Positions 37,893-46,754 of a DNA stretch of 64,000 bases are shown piece after piece. A program made the translations under genes and the position numbers. Source of the DNA: Lysinibacillus sp. 2017 (GTDB taxonomy: Bacteria > Bacillota > Bacilli > Bacillales_A > Planococcaceae). Location: contig NZ_CP029002.1 in assembly GCF_003073375.1 (NCBI RefSeq), positions 2,714,001 through 2,778,000 of the forward strand. Direction: 5' to 3'. Position 1 is the first letter of the stretch. Each line of letters starts with the position of its first letter. The notes below the pieces were generated by a model that was not told where the DNA came from, searched no databases, and saw only the letters and a list, made by a program, of their open reading frames with translations.

Positions 37893-38163
37893 CGTAAATT
37901 CCTCCCCTTACAATTTAGTGATAGTAAATCAAATCCATTCTACCAACTTTATTCGAAAAAGAGTAGTTATATTTTAAAAATATAATATATTTAGAATTAT
38001 AAGATAATGAAAGTTATTCTATTTCACCAATAAATTCGCTAAATATCCGTTATCACTCATTATATAACAATAGTTATTTTACAAAATTTGTGTATTTTCT
38101 ACAAATATCTAAATTAAAATAAGTTAAAACTGGATAATATCACATAATTTTCACTGTTAGGTA
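37893..38163. other. Intergenic region between ald and the universal stress gene
   Basis: No gene. Very AT-rich and divergent on both sides, so it must hold the ald promoter region on the minus strand. I could not place it with confidence. It contains an A/T-only inverted repeat TTATATTTT-A-AAAATATAA at 37967-37985. Confidence 0.4.
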
Positions 38164-38191
38164 TTTCCAATCCCAAAACATTTGATATAAT
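38164..38191 (+). promoter_or_regulatory. Sigma-A-type promoter of the universal stress gene
   Basis: -35 TTTCCA (38164-38169), 16-bp spacer, perfect -10 TATAAT (38186-38191), followed by a short leader and AGGAGG. Confidence 0.55.
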
Positions 38192-38221
38192 CATGTTATA
38201 GACAATTAGGAGGTAATAGAA

Positions 38222-38668
38222 ATGGCAAATCATTATAAAAGTATTGTAGTAGCAGTAGACGGTTCTAAAGAAGCAGAATTCGCATTCCGTAAATCAATCG
38301 ATGTTGCAAAACGTAATGAAGGTGCAACTATCAATCTTGTAAACGTAATCGATACGCGTTCATTTGCAGCAATCGAAGCTTACGACCGTTCAATCGCTGA
38401 ACGTGCTCAACAACATTCAGAAGAATTATTAAACGGTTACAAAAAACAAGCTGAAGAAGCTGGCGTTGCAAACGTAAATTTAGTAATCGAATATGGTTCG
38501 CCAAAAAATATTATTACGAAAGAACTTTCAAATGTTGTAGAAGCAGACTTAATCATCTGTGGCGCTACAGGTTTAAACGCAGTTGAACGTTTCTTAATCG
38601 GTTCTGTATCAGAAGCAATCGTACGTACTGCTAAATGTGACGTATTAGTTATTCGTACTCCAGAGTGA
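38222..38668 (+). CDS. Universal stress protein (UspA family)
   Basis: 148 residues, cytoplasmic. Family fold start YKSIVVAVDGSKEAEFAF and the ATP-binding signature G-A-T-G-x9-G-S-V-S near the C-terminus (CGATGLNAVERFLIGSVSE), so it is of the nucleotide-binding type. Located between ald and the ytxK-tpx genes. ATG with AGGAGG 8 nt upstream. Which stress induces it cannot be read from sequence. Confidence 0.92.
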   Translation: MANHYKSIVVAVDGSKEAEFAFRKSIDVAKRNEGATINLVNVIDTRSFAAIEAYDRSIAERAQQHSEELLNGYKKQAEEAGVANVNLVIEYGSPKNIITKELSNVVEADLIICGATGLNAVERFLIGSVSEAIVRTAKCDVLVIRTPE

Positions 38669-38683
38669 TTTTATTTTAAATGA

Positions 38684-38727
38684 GAAAAAGACCATTGCAA
38701 CCTACGAGGTGCAATGGTCTTTTTTTG
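38684..38727. terminator. Bidirectional terminator between the universal stress gene and ytxK
   Basis: Stem AAAGACCATTGCA/TGCAATGGTCTTT with T runs in both reading directions. Confidence 0.9.
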
Positions 38728-39657
38728 TTATTTTCCTTCTTTCCACATACGCACTTTTTCAAAGAACATAGCAAGTGCTTGGCGGTTCGACATATTCGGT
38801 ACTTTCGCAAGTAATACTTCACGTGGTGCCTTTAAAGCTGCACTCTGTTTTTGAAGTATTAAAATACTTTTCTCATGGGCACGTGCAGAAAATAGATTTT
38901 CAGGAAGCTGAATAACCGCTTGAATCCAGGCATGTTCCTTAATAAATTTATGCAGTTGTTTTGCTTGCTCAGTTTCAAACAAATTCGCTGGAATTAAGAA
39001 AAATCCGTAGCCGCCTTCTTTTGTATAATTCATCGACTGTTCGATAAATAGATGATGTGCATAGCTCAATCCTTCAGCTGTACAAACTTCATAGTCTAGT
39101 GCTACTTCTTCATTTGGATAAAAGCCAACTGGTAAATCACAAATAACTGCATCAACTGGGTCGATTAATAATTTTTCTAGTGCATCTTGACGGTATAATG
39201 TCACTGGTTGCTCGATTAAATCGCCTGTTGCCGCTGCTAAACGAATTAATAAATCATCAACTTCCACACCAGTTGCATGCACTTTTCCATCAAGTGCATT
39301 CATCACCGTGTAAAGTAAATTCCCCGTACCTAATGCCAGGTCAGCAACTGTAATGGAGCCTTCTGTAAATTCTTTTTCAAAACATTGCTCTACAAAGTGA
39401 CTTACTAATAAGCCTAGTGTATCTGGTGTCATTTGGTGATTTGGCTGTGAACTTTTACGCATACCTTTTAAAATCGCAATTTGAATAGCTTTGCGCATAT
39501 CCTCTTTTGTTGCGCCTTCTACATGCCATTCAAATTTACCATCAAGCGTATCTTCTAATACTTGTAATAGCGCCTCTAAATAATCAATCTCTTGTGCTTT
39601 AATTTGTTCTTCCGCACGATTGTTAATAAAACTAAAAATTTGTTCAAACTTTTCCAT
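38728..39657 (-). CDS. ytxK: YtxK-like SAM-dependent methyltransferase
   Basis: 309 residues with an N-6 DNA-methylase type Rossmann fold: SAM site LALGTGNLLYTVMNAL near 122-137 and the catalytic-region motif D-L-P-V-G-F in place of N-P-P-F. No target-recognition domain and no restriction partner, so it is not a standard modification methylase. B. subtilis YtxK lies in the same position; the substrate is unknown. ATG behind GAGGGAG. Confidence 0.88.
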   Translation of the reverse strand: MEKFEQIFSFINNRAEEQIKAQEIDYLEALLQVLEDTLDGKFEWHVEGATKEDMRKAIQIAILKGMRKSSQPNHQMTPDTLGLLVSHFVEQCFEKEFTEGSITVADLALGTGNLLYTVMNALDGKVHATGVEVDDLLIRLAAATGDLIEQPVTLYRQDALEKLLIDPVDAVICDLPVGFYPNEEVALDYEVCTAEGLSYAHHLFIEQSMNYTKEGGYGFFLIPANLFETEQAKQLHKFIKEHAWIQAVIQLPENLFSARAHEKSILILQKQSAALKAPREVLLAKVPNMSNRQALAMFFEKVRMWKEGK

Positions 39658-39712
39658 ATACTAAACTCCCTCAATCCATGTTTGCACTACTTTATGTTAT
39701 TTCTTTTTTCAA

Positions 39713-39752
39713 ATGAACAACCCACTCAAAGACGAGTTTGAGTGGGTGAACA
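39713..39752 (-). terminator. Probable terminator between tpx and ytxK
   Basis: Stem ACCCACTCAAA/TTTGAGTGGGT, extended by TGTTCA arms; the downstream T run is broken (TGTTCATTT). Confidence 0.65.
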
Positions 39753-39794
39753 ATGTATCATATTTACTTTACAACAAATTCACGAAAAACGAAA

Positions 39795-40301
39795 TTATTT
39801 TGAAAGAGCTTTTACTGCTTCAATGGCAGCTTCATAGTTTGGATGTGTTGTACCTTCTGAAACGTATTCTACATACACAACCTTACCTGCTTCGTCTACT
39901 ACGAAAATAGAGCGAGCTAATAGGCGTAATTCTTTCATATGTACGCCATATGCTTCACCAAATGAAGCATCACGATGGTCAGAAACAGTTACAACATTTT
40001 CAATACCTGCTGCACCACACCAACGTTTTTGAGCAAATGGTAAATCCATTGATACTGTATAAATAATAACATTATCGCCTAATTCCCCTGCTGCTTCATT
40101 GAATTTACGTGTTTGTTGATCACAAACACCTGTATCTAATGATGGAACTACTGAGAATAAACGAATTTTACCTTCTGAATCTTTTAATGTTACTTCTGAC
40201 AAATCATTTGCTAACACTTTGAAATCAGGTGCGTTGTCGCCCACTTTTACCTCTTTACCGATTAATGTTACTGGACTGTTCTTAAATGTTACTTGTGCCA
40301 T
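39795..40301 (-). CDS. tpx: Thiol peroxidase (Tpx)
   Basis: Atypical two-Cys peroxiredoxin reducing H2O2 and alkyl peroxides with thioredoxin. 168 residues. Peroxidatic Cys60 in [10 protein letters not shown] and resolving Cys95 in QKRWCGAAG, at the usual spacing. Substrate Arg present near 130. Start ATG behind AAGGAGG. Upstream of ytxK as in B. subtilis (tpx-ytxK), though a hairpin separates them. Confidence 0.96.
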   Translation of the reverse strand: MAQVTFKNSPVTLIGKEVKVGDNAPDFKVLANDLSEVTLKDSEGKIRLFSVVPSLDTGVCDQQTRKFNEAAGELGDNVIIYTVSMDLPFAQKRWCGAAGIENVVTVSDHRDASFGEAYGVHMKELRLLARSIFVVDEAGKVVYVEYVSEGTTHPNYEAAIEAVKALSK

Positions 40302-40391
40302 ACATAACGCCTCCTTTGTTATTCCCTAATATTACTAAAGTCAAATTCATTAATGCAACTAAGTGAACTTGAAAACCATCATTTTCTCAAA

Positions 40392-40436
40392 GAAAAAAGC
40401 TGTATAGTAGGCTAATGCATACCTTACAGCTCTTTC
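40392..40436 (-). terminator. Intrinsic terminator of sppA-yteJ
   Basis: Minus-strand stem AAAGAGCTGTAA/TACAGCTTTTTT with a long loop, followed by C and T. Confidence 0.7.
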
Positions 40437-40477
40437 CTTGTTTAGAAGATATCGATAGTTACCCCTTCTGCATTTGA

Positions 40478-40969
40478 TTAAACATTTTCCACAAAAATAT
40501 TCTCATGAACAACTACCGTATCAGCAAAATAATCGGCTACACTTTTATTTCGCGGTGCAAATGCTACGATCAAATAGGGCAAATGAAGTAATGTCCCGTT
40601 AATAAAACGGCCAACCCCTTCACGGAATAGAACGGTTGGCCAATCTAACGGCCCTCCGTTATCTTTTTCTACTTTTAAGCCAAATACCATTTTCCCTAAA
40701 GTTTGCTTAAAAAATTTCGTCAATAAAACAAAATACACATAAAAAATAGTACTAGATATTATCGTCACTGGTGCATACCAAGTAGATCCAGCTAAATCCC
40801 AATCCATGACGGCAAATAGTGGTCGGACTGTTATTCCAACAATTGCACTAATAACAAGTGAATCAAGAATGAACGCCCAAAAACGCATCCAAAAGCCCGC
40901 AGTTTTTAAATGTATCGAAGGGTGCTCTACAGTCGGTATCATCTCAAATGTTTCGATTCCCTCAGTCAT
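40478..40969 (-). CDS. yteJ: RDD family membrane protein (YteJ-like)
   Basis: 163 residues. Family residues Arg and Asp in GFWMRFWAFILDSLV near 26-40 and a second Asp region with LGKMVFGLKV. Three or four membrane segments. RDD proteins are thought to act in transport or membrane homeostasis. It follows sppA by 14 nt; the same pair (sppA-yteJ) in B. subtilis is known to cooperate in resistance to lantibiotics and stress. ATG behind GGGGAGGG. Confidence 0.88.
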   Translation of the reverse strand: MTEGIETFEMIPTVEHPSIHLKTAGFWMRFWAFILDSLVISAIVGITVRPLFAVMDWDLAGSTWYAPVTIISSTIFYVYFVLLTKFFKQTLGKMVFGLKVEKDNGGPLDWPTVLFREGVGRFINGTLLHLPYLIVAFAPRNKSVADYFADTVVVHENIFVENV

Positions 40970-40983
40970 CGCGATCCCTCCCC

Positions 40984-41994
40984 TTAATGTTCACCGTATA
41001 AGTACATCATACGTGGTGAATTTGTTGAAGAAATAATTTTTGATAAGTATTGTGATTCAGCTGATGGACTAAAGAAAGAACCAATTTTAACGCCTAATAA
41101 TGACGCCCAGCTATCTGTATCTACTGTGTACTCAAAAAATCCCGCTTTTTCTAAGCCATGATCTTCACGTAATGTACGAAGCGTAGCTGCCTCATTACCA
41201 ATTTCATCTACTAATCCTGCTTTTAATGCTTGTGAACCGCCTAAAATTCGACCGTCAGCAACTTTTTTCACATCCGCTTCTGTCATACCTCGGCCTGCTT
41301 CGATAATATTAACGAATTCTTCATACGATTCGTCAATCATTTCTTGCAACATTGCTAACTCTTCTGGTGTTGATGGACGTGCACCACCGAACATATCTTT
41401 ATGCTCCCCTGATTTAATCGTCTCATATTCAACACCAATTTTTTCAGCCAATTTACTGTAATTGATCGATTGCATAATAACACCAATCGAACCTGTAATG
41501 GTTTCACGCTGGGCAAAAATTTTATCTGCAGGTGCTGAAATATAATACCCACCAGAAGCGGCCATTGAGCCCATCGAAACATAAATTGGAATTTGTTTCT
41601 CATCTTTAATTTTCAGTAATTTTTCATGAATTTCTGCTGATTCAATAACACCACCACCTGGTGAATTTACCGATAATAATACGGCTTTAACTGAATCATC
41701 CTCTAGTACGGCATCTAATTGATCTAAAAAAGCTTGGTGATTATAGTCGACTGTTTGCCAAATACTTGGTTCACTTACATCTTGAATGACACCATTCACC
41801 GTTAAGTGAGCAATTCGTTTGTCGAAATCGCCTGGTTCAATAACCTTCTCATAGACAATATCCTTTGTCCCCATAATGCTATCAAAACTACTAAAAAAAT
41901 CTGTTTTAAATATGGTAATAATCGTATTAATCCCGATTGAGAAAAATAATAATACTGCTGCAATAATAAGTGCTACTATTCGTTTTGTATTCAT
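40984..41994 (-). CDS. sppA: Signal peptide peptidase SppA
   Basis: Membrane-bound serine protease degrading cleaved signal peptides. 336 residues. Membrane anchor at about 7-28, catalytic Ser147 in MGSMAASGGYY and Lys199 in ETIKSGEHKD, the same positions as the B. subtilis dyad. ATG with AAAGGAGG upstream. Forms an operon with yteJ. Confidence 0.96.
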   Translation of the reverse strand: MNTKRIVALIIAAVLLFFSIGINTIITIFKTDFFSSFDSIMGTKDIVYEKVIEPGDFDKRIAHLTVNGVIQDVSEPSIWQTVDYNHQAFLDQLDAVLEDDSVKAVLLSVNSPGGGVIESAEIHEKLLKIKDEKQIPIYVSMGSMAASGGYYISAPADKIFAQRETITGSIGVIMQSINYSKLAEKIGVEYETIKSGEHKDMFGGARPSTPEELAMLQEMIDESYEEFVNIIEAGRGMTEADVKKVADGRILGGSQALKAGLVDEIGNEAATLRTLREDHGLEKAGFFEYTVDTDSWASLLGVKIGSFFSPSAESQYLSKIISSTNSPRMMYLYGEH

Positions 41995-42132
41995 CTATAT
42001 ACCTCCTTTACTTTTTGTACGAAAGTATTCTACAAAAAGTTTCATTATTCCACATTTTAGCAAAAAATAATTCACGACAGAATAATGCGAATGGATGTCT
42101 TTGCTTATGTGAATTCCCCTTTTCTTATCCAC

Positions 42133-42168
42133 TAAAAAAGATGGCTGATAATCCACCATCTTTTTTTC
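42133..42168 (-). terminator. Intrinsic terminator after the acyl-CoA synthetase gene
   Basis: Minus-strand stem AAAGATGG/CCATCTTT followed by TTT, 33 nt past the stop codon. Confidence 0.88.
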
Positions 42169-42200
42169 ATTACCCAGGAAATATTTCGACAATCGCTTCC

Positions 42201-43772
42201 TTAACTTCGTTCTTTTAAACGAAGTTCGACACGACGGATTTTACCTGAAATTGTTTTTGGTAGTTCATCTAAAAATTCGATGATTCGAGGATATTTATAT
42301 GGTGCTGTTAATTCTTTTACGTGATTTTGTAACTCTTCAATCATTGTCGGCTTCTCTTTTAATGCTGGGTCCTTTAATACGACAAATGCTTTTACGACAT
42401 TACCACGCATTTCATCTGGACTTGCAACAACTGCGCATTCTTGCACATCAGGATGCTTCGTTAGCGCATCTTCTACTTCAAATGGACCAATTGTATATCC
42501 TGAAGAAATAATAATGTCATCATTGCGCCCTTCAAACCAGAAATAACCTTCGTCATCTTTTGTTGCGCGGTCTCCTGTTACATACCAATCGCCACGATAC
42601 TGAATGGCTGTACGCTCCATATCTTTGTAATAGCCTTTAAATAATGCTGGTGTCGATTTGTGCACGGCAATATCACCAACTTCACCGACTGCTACTGGCT
42701 CGCCAAATTCGTTAACTAATTCAATTAGGTTTCCTGGAGTTGGTTTCCCCATTGAACCTGAACGTAACTCTGTATCTAGCAACGTACCAATCAATAAAGT
42801 ATTTTCCGTTTGACCATAGCCATCACGTACGATCAGATTATGTTCACGCTTAAATGTCTCAATTACTTCACGATTTAAAGGCTCACCAGCTGACACCGCA
42901 CTGCGTAATGAGTCTAAATGATAGTCCCCTAAATCATTCAGCTTAGCCATCATACGGTATTCAGTTGGTGTACAGCATAGGACGTTGATTTTTTGAACTT
43001 CAATACAATGCAAATATTTTTTTGCATCAAATTTCCCTTTGTAAACAAATCCTGCTGCTCCACTTCCTAGTACCGCTAAAAACGGACTCCAAATCCATTT
43101 TTGCCATCCAGGTGCCGCTGTTGCCCATACAATGTCGCCATCTTGTACGCCTAACCAAGCTGCGGCGGCTGTACGTAAATGTGCATAGCCCCATCCGTGT
43201 GAATGCATAACACCCTTTGGATTACCTGTTGTACCTGATGTATACGCTAAAAATGCTAAATCATCTGATGTAGTTGCAACATTTGTAAATTCCATTGATT
43301 GCAGCTTTGCAAGTTCCGTTAGCGATTGCCAATTTTGTCTTTCGTCCCCAACGATGAAACAAGTCACATTTGCTAAATTTTGTACTTGCTCAAATTCTTG
43401 AATAAATTGATCATTTACAATAATCGCTTTTGCCTCTGAGTGAATGAGGCGATAATCAATATCTTTTGCGCGTAGTAACTCTGAACTCGGAATAATGACA
43501 AGTCCTGCTTTTAATGCGGCAATATACGCTACATAAGCTTCTAAGCAGCGTGGTAACATAATTAAAATGACGTCACCTTTTTTTAAGCCTTGTGCTTGAA
43601 AGACGTTTGCTACTTGATTTGCTTGTTGTAATAGCGCTTCATATGTATAACTCGTCTGTTCGCTATTTTCTTCTTGAATAATTAAAGCTGTTTTCGTTTC
43701 TTTGTTTTCATGCTTTTCAAATTCATCCACAATATTAAACATTTTCGGTGCAATTAGGTGTTCGTGATTCAT
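42201..43772 (-). CDS. Acyl-CoA synthetase, AMP-forming (YtcI/MbcS-like)
   Basis: ANL-superfamily enzyme activating a carboxylic acid with ATP and CoA. 523 residues. P-loop YTSGTTGNPKGVMHSH (A3) near 183-198, DGYGQTEN (A5), WYVTGDRA (A7), GRNDDIIISSGYTIGP (A8) and the C-terminal catalytic Lys in KTISGKIRR. Similar in position (beside the spore protein gene and thiI) to B. subtilis YtcI, which belongs to a group using short or branched-chain acids. The acyl substrate here is not determined. ATG behind AAAGGGGAG. Confidence 0.9.
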   Translation of the reverse strand: MNHEHLIAPKMFNIVDEFEKHENKETKTALIIQEENSEQTSYTYEALLQQANQVANVFQAQGLKKGDVILIMLPRCLEAYVAYIAALKAGLVIIPSSELLRAKDIDYRLIHSEAKAIIVNDQFIQEFEQVQNLANVTCFIVGDERQNWQSLTELAKLQSMEFTNVATTSDDLAFLAYTSGTTGNPKGVMHSHGWGYAHLRTAAAAWLGVQDGDIVWATAAPGWQKWIWSPFLAVLGSGAAGFVYKGKFDAKKYLHCIEVQKINVLCCTPTEYRMMAKLNDLGDYHLDSLRSAVSAGEPLNREVIETFKREHNLIVRDGYGQTENTLLIGTLLDTELRSGSMGKPTPGNLIELVNEFGEPVAVGEVGDIAVHKSTPALFKGYYKDMERTAIQYRGDWYVTGDRATKDDEGYFWFEGRNDDIIISSGYTIGPFEVEDALTKHPDVQECAVVASPDEMRGNVVKAFVVLKDPALKEKPTMIEELQNHVKELTAPYKYPRIIEFLDELPKTISGKIRRVELRLKERS

Positions 43773-43888
43773 TTCTTACTCTCCCCTTTGATAAAAAATG
43801 ATACTTACCATCTTAGTATAATTATTATACAGATAAAATTCAAAAATTTCTGTCATTTGTTCAATATTTTTTCAACATTTGACCAAAC

Positions 43889-43930
43889 TAAAAAAGGAAC
43901 TGCAACTTTTTAAGTTACAATTCCTTTTTG
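43889..43930 (-). terminator. Intrinsic terminator after the spore protein gene
   Basis: Minus-strand stem of 18 positions, AAAAAGGAATTGTAACTT/AAGTTGCAGTTCCTTTTT with two mismatches, followed by T. Confidence 0.88.
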
Positions 43931-43936
43931 TTTTAC

Positions 43937-44152
43937 TTATTGATTGTTGTTTGAACCGCGTAATTGTGATTCTGCCATTTGAACTAGGCGTTTTGTAATT
44001 TCTCCACCTACAGAACCGTTTGCACGAGATGAAGCTTCTGCTCCAAGTTGCACGCCAAACTCTTGTGCAATTTCGTATTTCATTTGATCAAGTGCTTGTT
44101 GTGCACCAGGGACACGTAATTTGTTTGAACTACCATTGTTGTTTGAAGCCAT
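43937..44152 (-). CDS. Alpha/beta-type small acid-soluble spore protein
   Basis: 71-residue DNA-coating protein of dormant spores that protects against UV and heat and is degraded at germination by the protease GPR. Family signatures: GPR cleavage region [14 protein letters not shown] near 24-37 and the C-terminal [13 protein letters not shown]. The Asn-rich ends are typical. ATG with AAGGAGGTG upstream. Its presence shows a spore former. Sits between the synthetase gene and thiI, as sspA does in B. subtilis. Confidence 0.96.
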   Translation of the reverse strand: MASNNNGSSNKLRVPGAQQALDQMKYEIAQEFGVQLGAEASSRANGSVGGEITKRLVQMAESQLRGSNNNQ

Positions 44153-44176
44153 GTATCTCTCACCTCCTTGTGCAAT

Positions 44177-44206
44177 TAGAATGCGCCGTGAGGAAAATAA
44201 AATACA
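44177..44206 (-). promoter_or_regulatory. Probable sigma-G promoter of the spore protein gene
   Basis: Minus-strand -10 CATTCTA (44183-44177) matches the sigma-G CATnnTA consensus. A weaker -35 TGTATT (44206-44201) lies 17 bp upstream. Forespore expression is expected for this gene class. Confidence 0.6.
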
Positions 44207-44264
44207 TCTATTCAGCAGGTAATTTGTTCTTCTATTAGGTAATTCCTATTGATACTTGAAAAAT

Positions 44265-45476
44265 TTATAGTAAATCAGCAAATTTATCCGCTTTCACTTC
44301 TTTTTGAGGGAAGCTATATGTTTCGCGGTTTTTCACTGCACGTTCGATTAAATCTTCAAATTCCGTGAAGCTTTCGAAATGCTGAACTTTTTCAAGTTTT
44401 GGTTTTGTTTTTGGACTTGCTGGCGTGAAAATCGTACAGCAATCTTCAAATGGTTGGATAGATGTTTCATATGTTCCAATTTTTTCAGCGATTTTAATAA
44501 TATCATTTTTGTCTGCTGAAATTAGTGGACGTAAAATTGGCGTACTTGTCACATCATTAATAGCAGTTAAGCTTTCTAATGTTTGAGAAGCTACTTGTCC
44601 TAAGCTTTCACCTGTAACAATTCCAAGTGCGCCAACTTCTTCACGAACACGGTCTGCAACTTTCATCATCATACGACGTGTTGATGTCATTGTCATATTG
44701 TCTGGTACATTGTCTTTTACAGCCACTTGTAATTCTGTAAATGGAATAACGTGTAAACGAATTCTCGCACCAAATTTTGTTAATTCATTTGTAAGCTCTT
44801 TTACTTTTTGTAATGCATTATCACTTGTATACGGTGGGCTAAAGAAGTGAATTGCTTCTAAACGAACACCGCGCTTCATCATTAAATAACCTGCTACTGG
44901 GCTATCAATACCGCCAGAAAGCATTAGAAGCGACTTCCCGTTTGAACCGATTGGCATACCACCAGCACCAGGGATCACCTGTGCCATCATGTAAATCGCG
45001 TCTTCACGTACTTCGATACGTAATGCCACATCAGGGTTTTTCACTTGAACTTTGAAGTTGTCGAATTTTGGTAAAATGGTTCCACCCATTTCACGTTGTA
45101 ATTCATGCGTGTTTAATGGGAATGTTTTATCTGTACGATGAACTTCTACTTTAAATGTTAAATCACCTTTGTCACGGTAATCCTCTAAAATGTCGAATGC
45201 TAAAGCTTTCATCGCATCTAAATCTTTTTCACAAGAAGCTACTGGGCTAAATGATTGGATCCCGAATACATGTGGTAAACGCTCCATTAATACCGCTAAT
45301 TTTTCTGCGTTTTCAATTTCGATAAACATACGGTCACGTTCTGCACGAATTTTAAGTGGTAAAATGTCATGGAAAGAATAACGTACATTGTCACGTAAAC
45401 GGTTAATGAAATCTTTTTTGTTACGACCTTTTGTTGATAATTCACCGTAGCGAACTAAAATTTCTTTAAAAATCAT
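44265..45476 (-). CDS. thiI: tRNA 4-thiouridine synthase ThiI
   Basis: Adenylates and thiolates U8 of tRNA, forming a near-UV sensor base. 403 residues. N-terminal ferredoxin-like and THUMP domains (about 1-165) and a PP-loop ATPase with LSGGIDSPVAGYLMMKRG near 183-200. As in B. subtilis ThiI there is no C-terminal rhodanese domain. Start ATG overlaps the nifZ stop by 4 nt (ATGA). The paired desulfurase is the sulfur donor. Confidence 0.95.
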   Translation of the reverse strand: MIFKEILVRYGELSTKGRNKKDFINRLRDNVRYSFHDILPLKIRAERDRMFIEIENAEKLAVLMERLPHVFGIQSFSPVASCEKDLDAMKALAFDILEDYRDKGDLTFKVEVHRTDKTFPLNTHELQREMGGTILPKFDNFKVQVKNPDVALRIEVREDAIYMMAQVIPGAGGMPIGSNGKSLLMLSGGIDSPVAGYLMMKRGVRLEAIHFFSPPYTSDNALQKVKELTNELTKFGARIRLHVIPFTELQVAVKDNVPDNMTMTSTRRMMMKVADRVREEVGALGIVTGESLGQVASQTLESLTAINDVTSTPILRPLISADKNDIIKIAEKIGTYETSIQPFEDCCTIFTPASPKTKPKLEKVQHFESFTEFEDLIERAVKNRETYSFPQKEVKADKFADLL

Positions 45477-46621
45477 GAATGATAGTCTCCTTTTAACTCT
45501 TTCATTACAGCTGTAAATCCTGCTTTAAACGCTTCAATTTCTTGATCTGTTGTATAGCCACCAAAACTAATGCGCAGTACACCGCTTTTAAATCGACCGT
45601 CGATATTAAGAGCCTCTACTACATGGCTTGTTTTCGTTTGTTTTGATGAACATGCACTTGATGTCGACACAATAATATCACGTTTTTGTAGAGCATTAAT
45701 TAAAATTTCGCCCTTTAACCCGCGAACACTAAACGATAAAATATGTGGTGCACCTTTTCTAGATGATAATACATAAACATCCTTGCCAAATGATTCAAAG
45801 AAATCATGCAGCTGTGTAGACCATTTTTTATAGCTTTCGAATCGTTCTGGCATTGCTTCAACAGCTAAACGTGCCGCTTTCGCCATCGCAACAGCTTGTG
45901 GTACAGCCACGGTCCCGCTACGCAAGCCAAACTCTTGACCGCCACCTACTAAAAATGCTTTTAACATTGGTTTTTTACGGAATGCCACAACACCCGTTCC
46001 TTTTAATGCATGAATTTTATGTCCTGAAATTGATACAATGTCTGGACCTTTTTCATCATTAAATCGCACGGGTAATTTTCCGAAGCTTTGAATCGCATCA
46101 ATATGGAACATCGCATTACTTTTTTCATGAATGAGTCTAGCAGCTTCTTCAATTGGCTGAATCGCACCCATTTCATTGTTCACATGCATAATACTAACTA
46201 ATATTGTATCTTTACGTAATTTTTCACGTAGCTCATCTAATGAAATGACGCCCTCTTTATCGACTTTTAAGTAGTCTACTTCAAATCCTTCTTCAGCTAA
46301 ACGTTTCACAGCTTCTAATATCGAAGGATGTTCAATTTCAGTTGTAATAATATGTTTACCTCTAAAGCCACTTGATTTTGCGACTCCGTATACAGCAAAG
46401 TTATTCGATTCTGTACCACCTGAAGTAAATAATACGCTGTGTGGCTCGGTATTTACTATTTGTGCCATTTGTTCGCGTGCTTTTGTTAATAATGCATGTG
46501 ATTCAACACCCGCTTTGTGAATAGACGCAGGATTCGCATAGTATAATTCATTCACTTGCATAAACGTTGCAAGTACTTCTTTATGGGGTTTCGTTGTTGC
46601 GCTGTTATCTAAGTAAATCAT
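45473..46621 (-). CDS. nifZ: Cysteine desulfurase NifZ, partner of ThiI
   Basis: PLP enzyme taking sulfur from cysteine as a persulfide and handing it to ThiI. 382 residues. PLP Lys202 in SISGHKIHALKG, PLP-phosphate region SGGTESNN, and catalytic Cys324 in VSTSSACSSKQ. Direct overlap with thiI marks it as the dedicated tRNA-thiolation desulfurase rather than the Fe-S assembly SufS or IscS. ATG with AAGAAGG 9 nt upstream. Confidence 0.93.
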   Translation of the reverse strand: MIYLDNSATTKPHKEVLATFMQVNELYYANPASIHKAGVESHALLTKAREQMAQIVNTEPHSVLFTSGGTESNNFAVYGVAKSSGFRGKHIITTEIEHPSILEAVKRLAEEGFEVDYLKVDKEGVISLDELREKLRKDTILVSIMHVNNEMGAIQPIEEAARLIHEKSNAMFHIDAIQSFGKLPVRFNDEKGPDIVSISGHKIHALKGTGVVAFRKKPMLKAFLVGGGQEFGLRSGTVAVPQAVAMAKAARLAVEAMPERFESYKKWSTQLHDFFESFGKDVYVLSSRKGAPHILSFSVRGLKGEILINALQKRDIIVSTSSACSSKQTKTSHVVEALNIDGRFKSGVLRISFGGYTTDQEIEAFKAGFTAVMKELKGDYHS

Positions 46622-46664
46622 TTATATTCAACCTTCTTTATGTTATAGATATCGTTTAATTCCG

Positions 46665-46702
46665 AAAGAAAACCACCTGCACAAAAAATGCAAGGTGGTC
46701 CT
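46665..46702 (-). terminator. Intrinsic terminator of ezrA
   Basis: Minus-strand stem ACCACCTTGCA/TGCAGGTGGT with a T-rich loop, followed by TTTCTTTC. Confidence 0.75.
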
Positions 46703-46754
46703 CATTTTGCTGTTTTATTATACCTCTAAACGGCTTAACATGTAACCGTTATGC

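Noticed and set aside
44265-45476. ThiI truncated for lack of a rhodanese domain
   Set aside because: Bacillus ThiI normally lacks this domain and works with NifZ.
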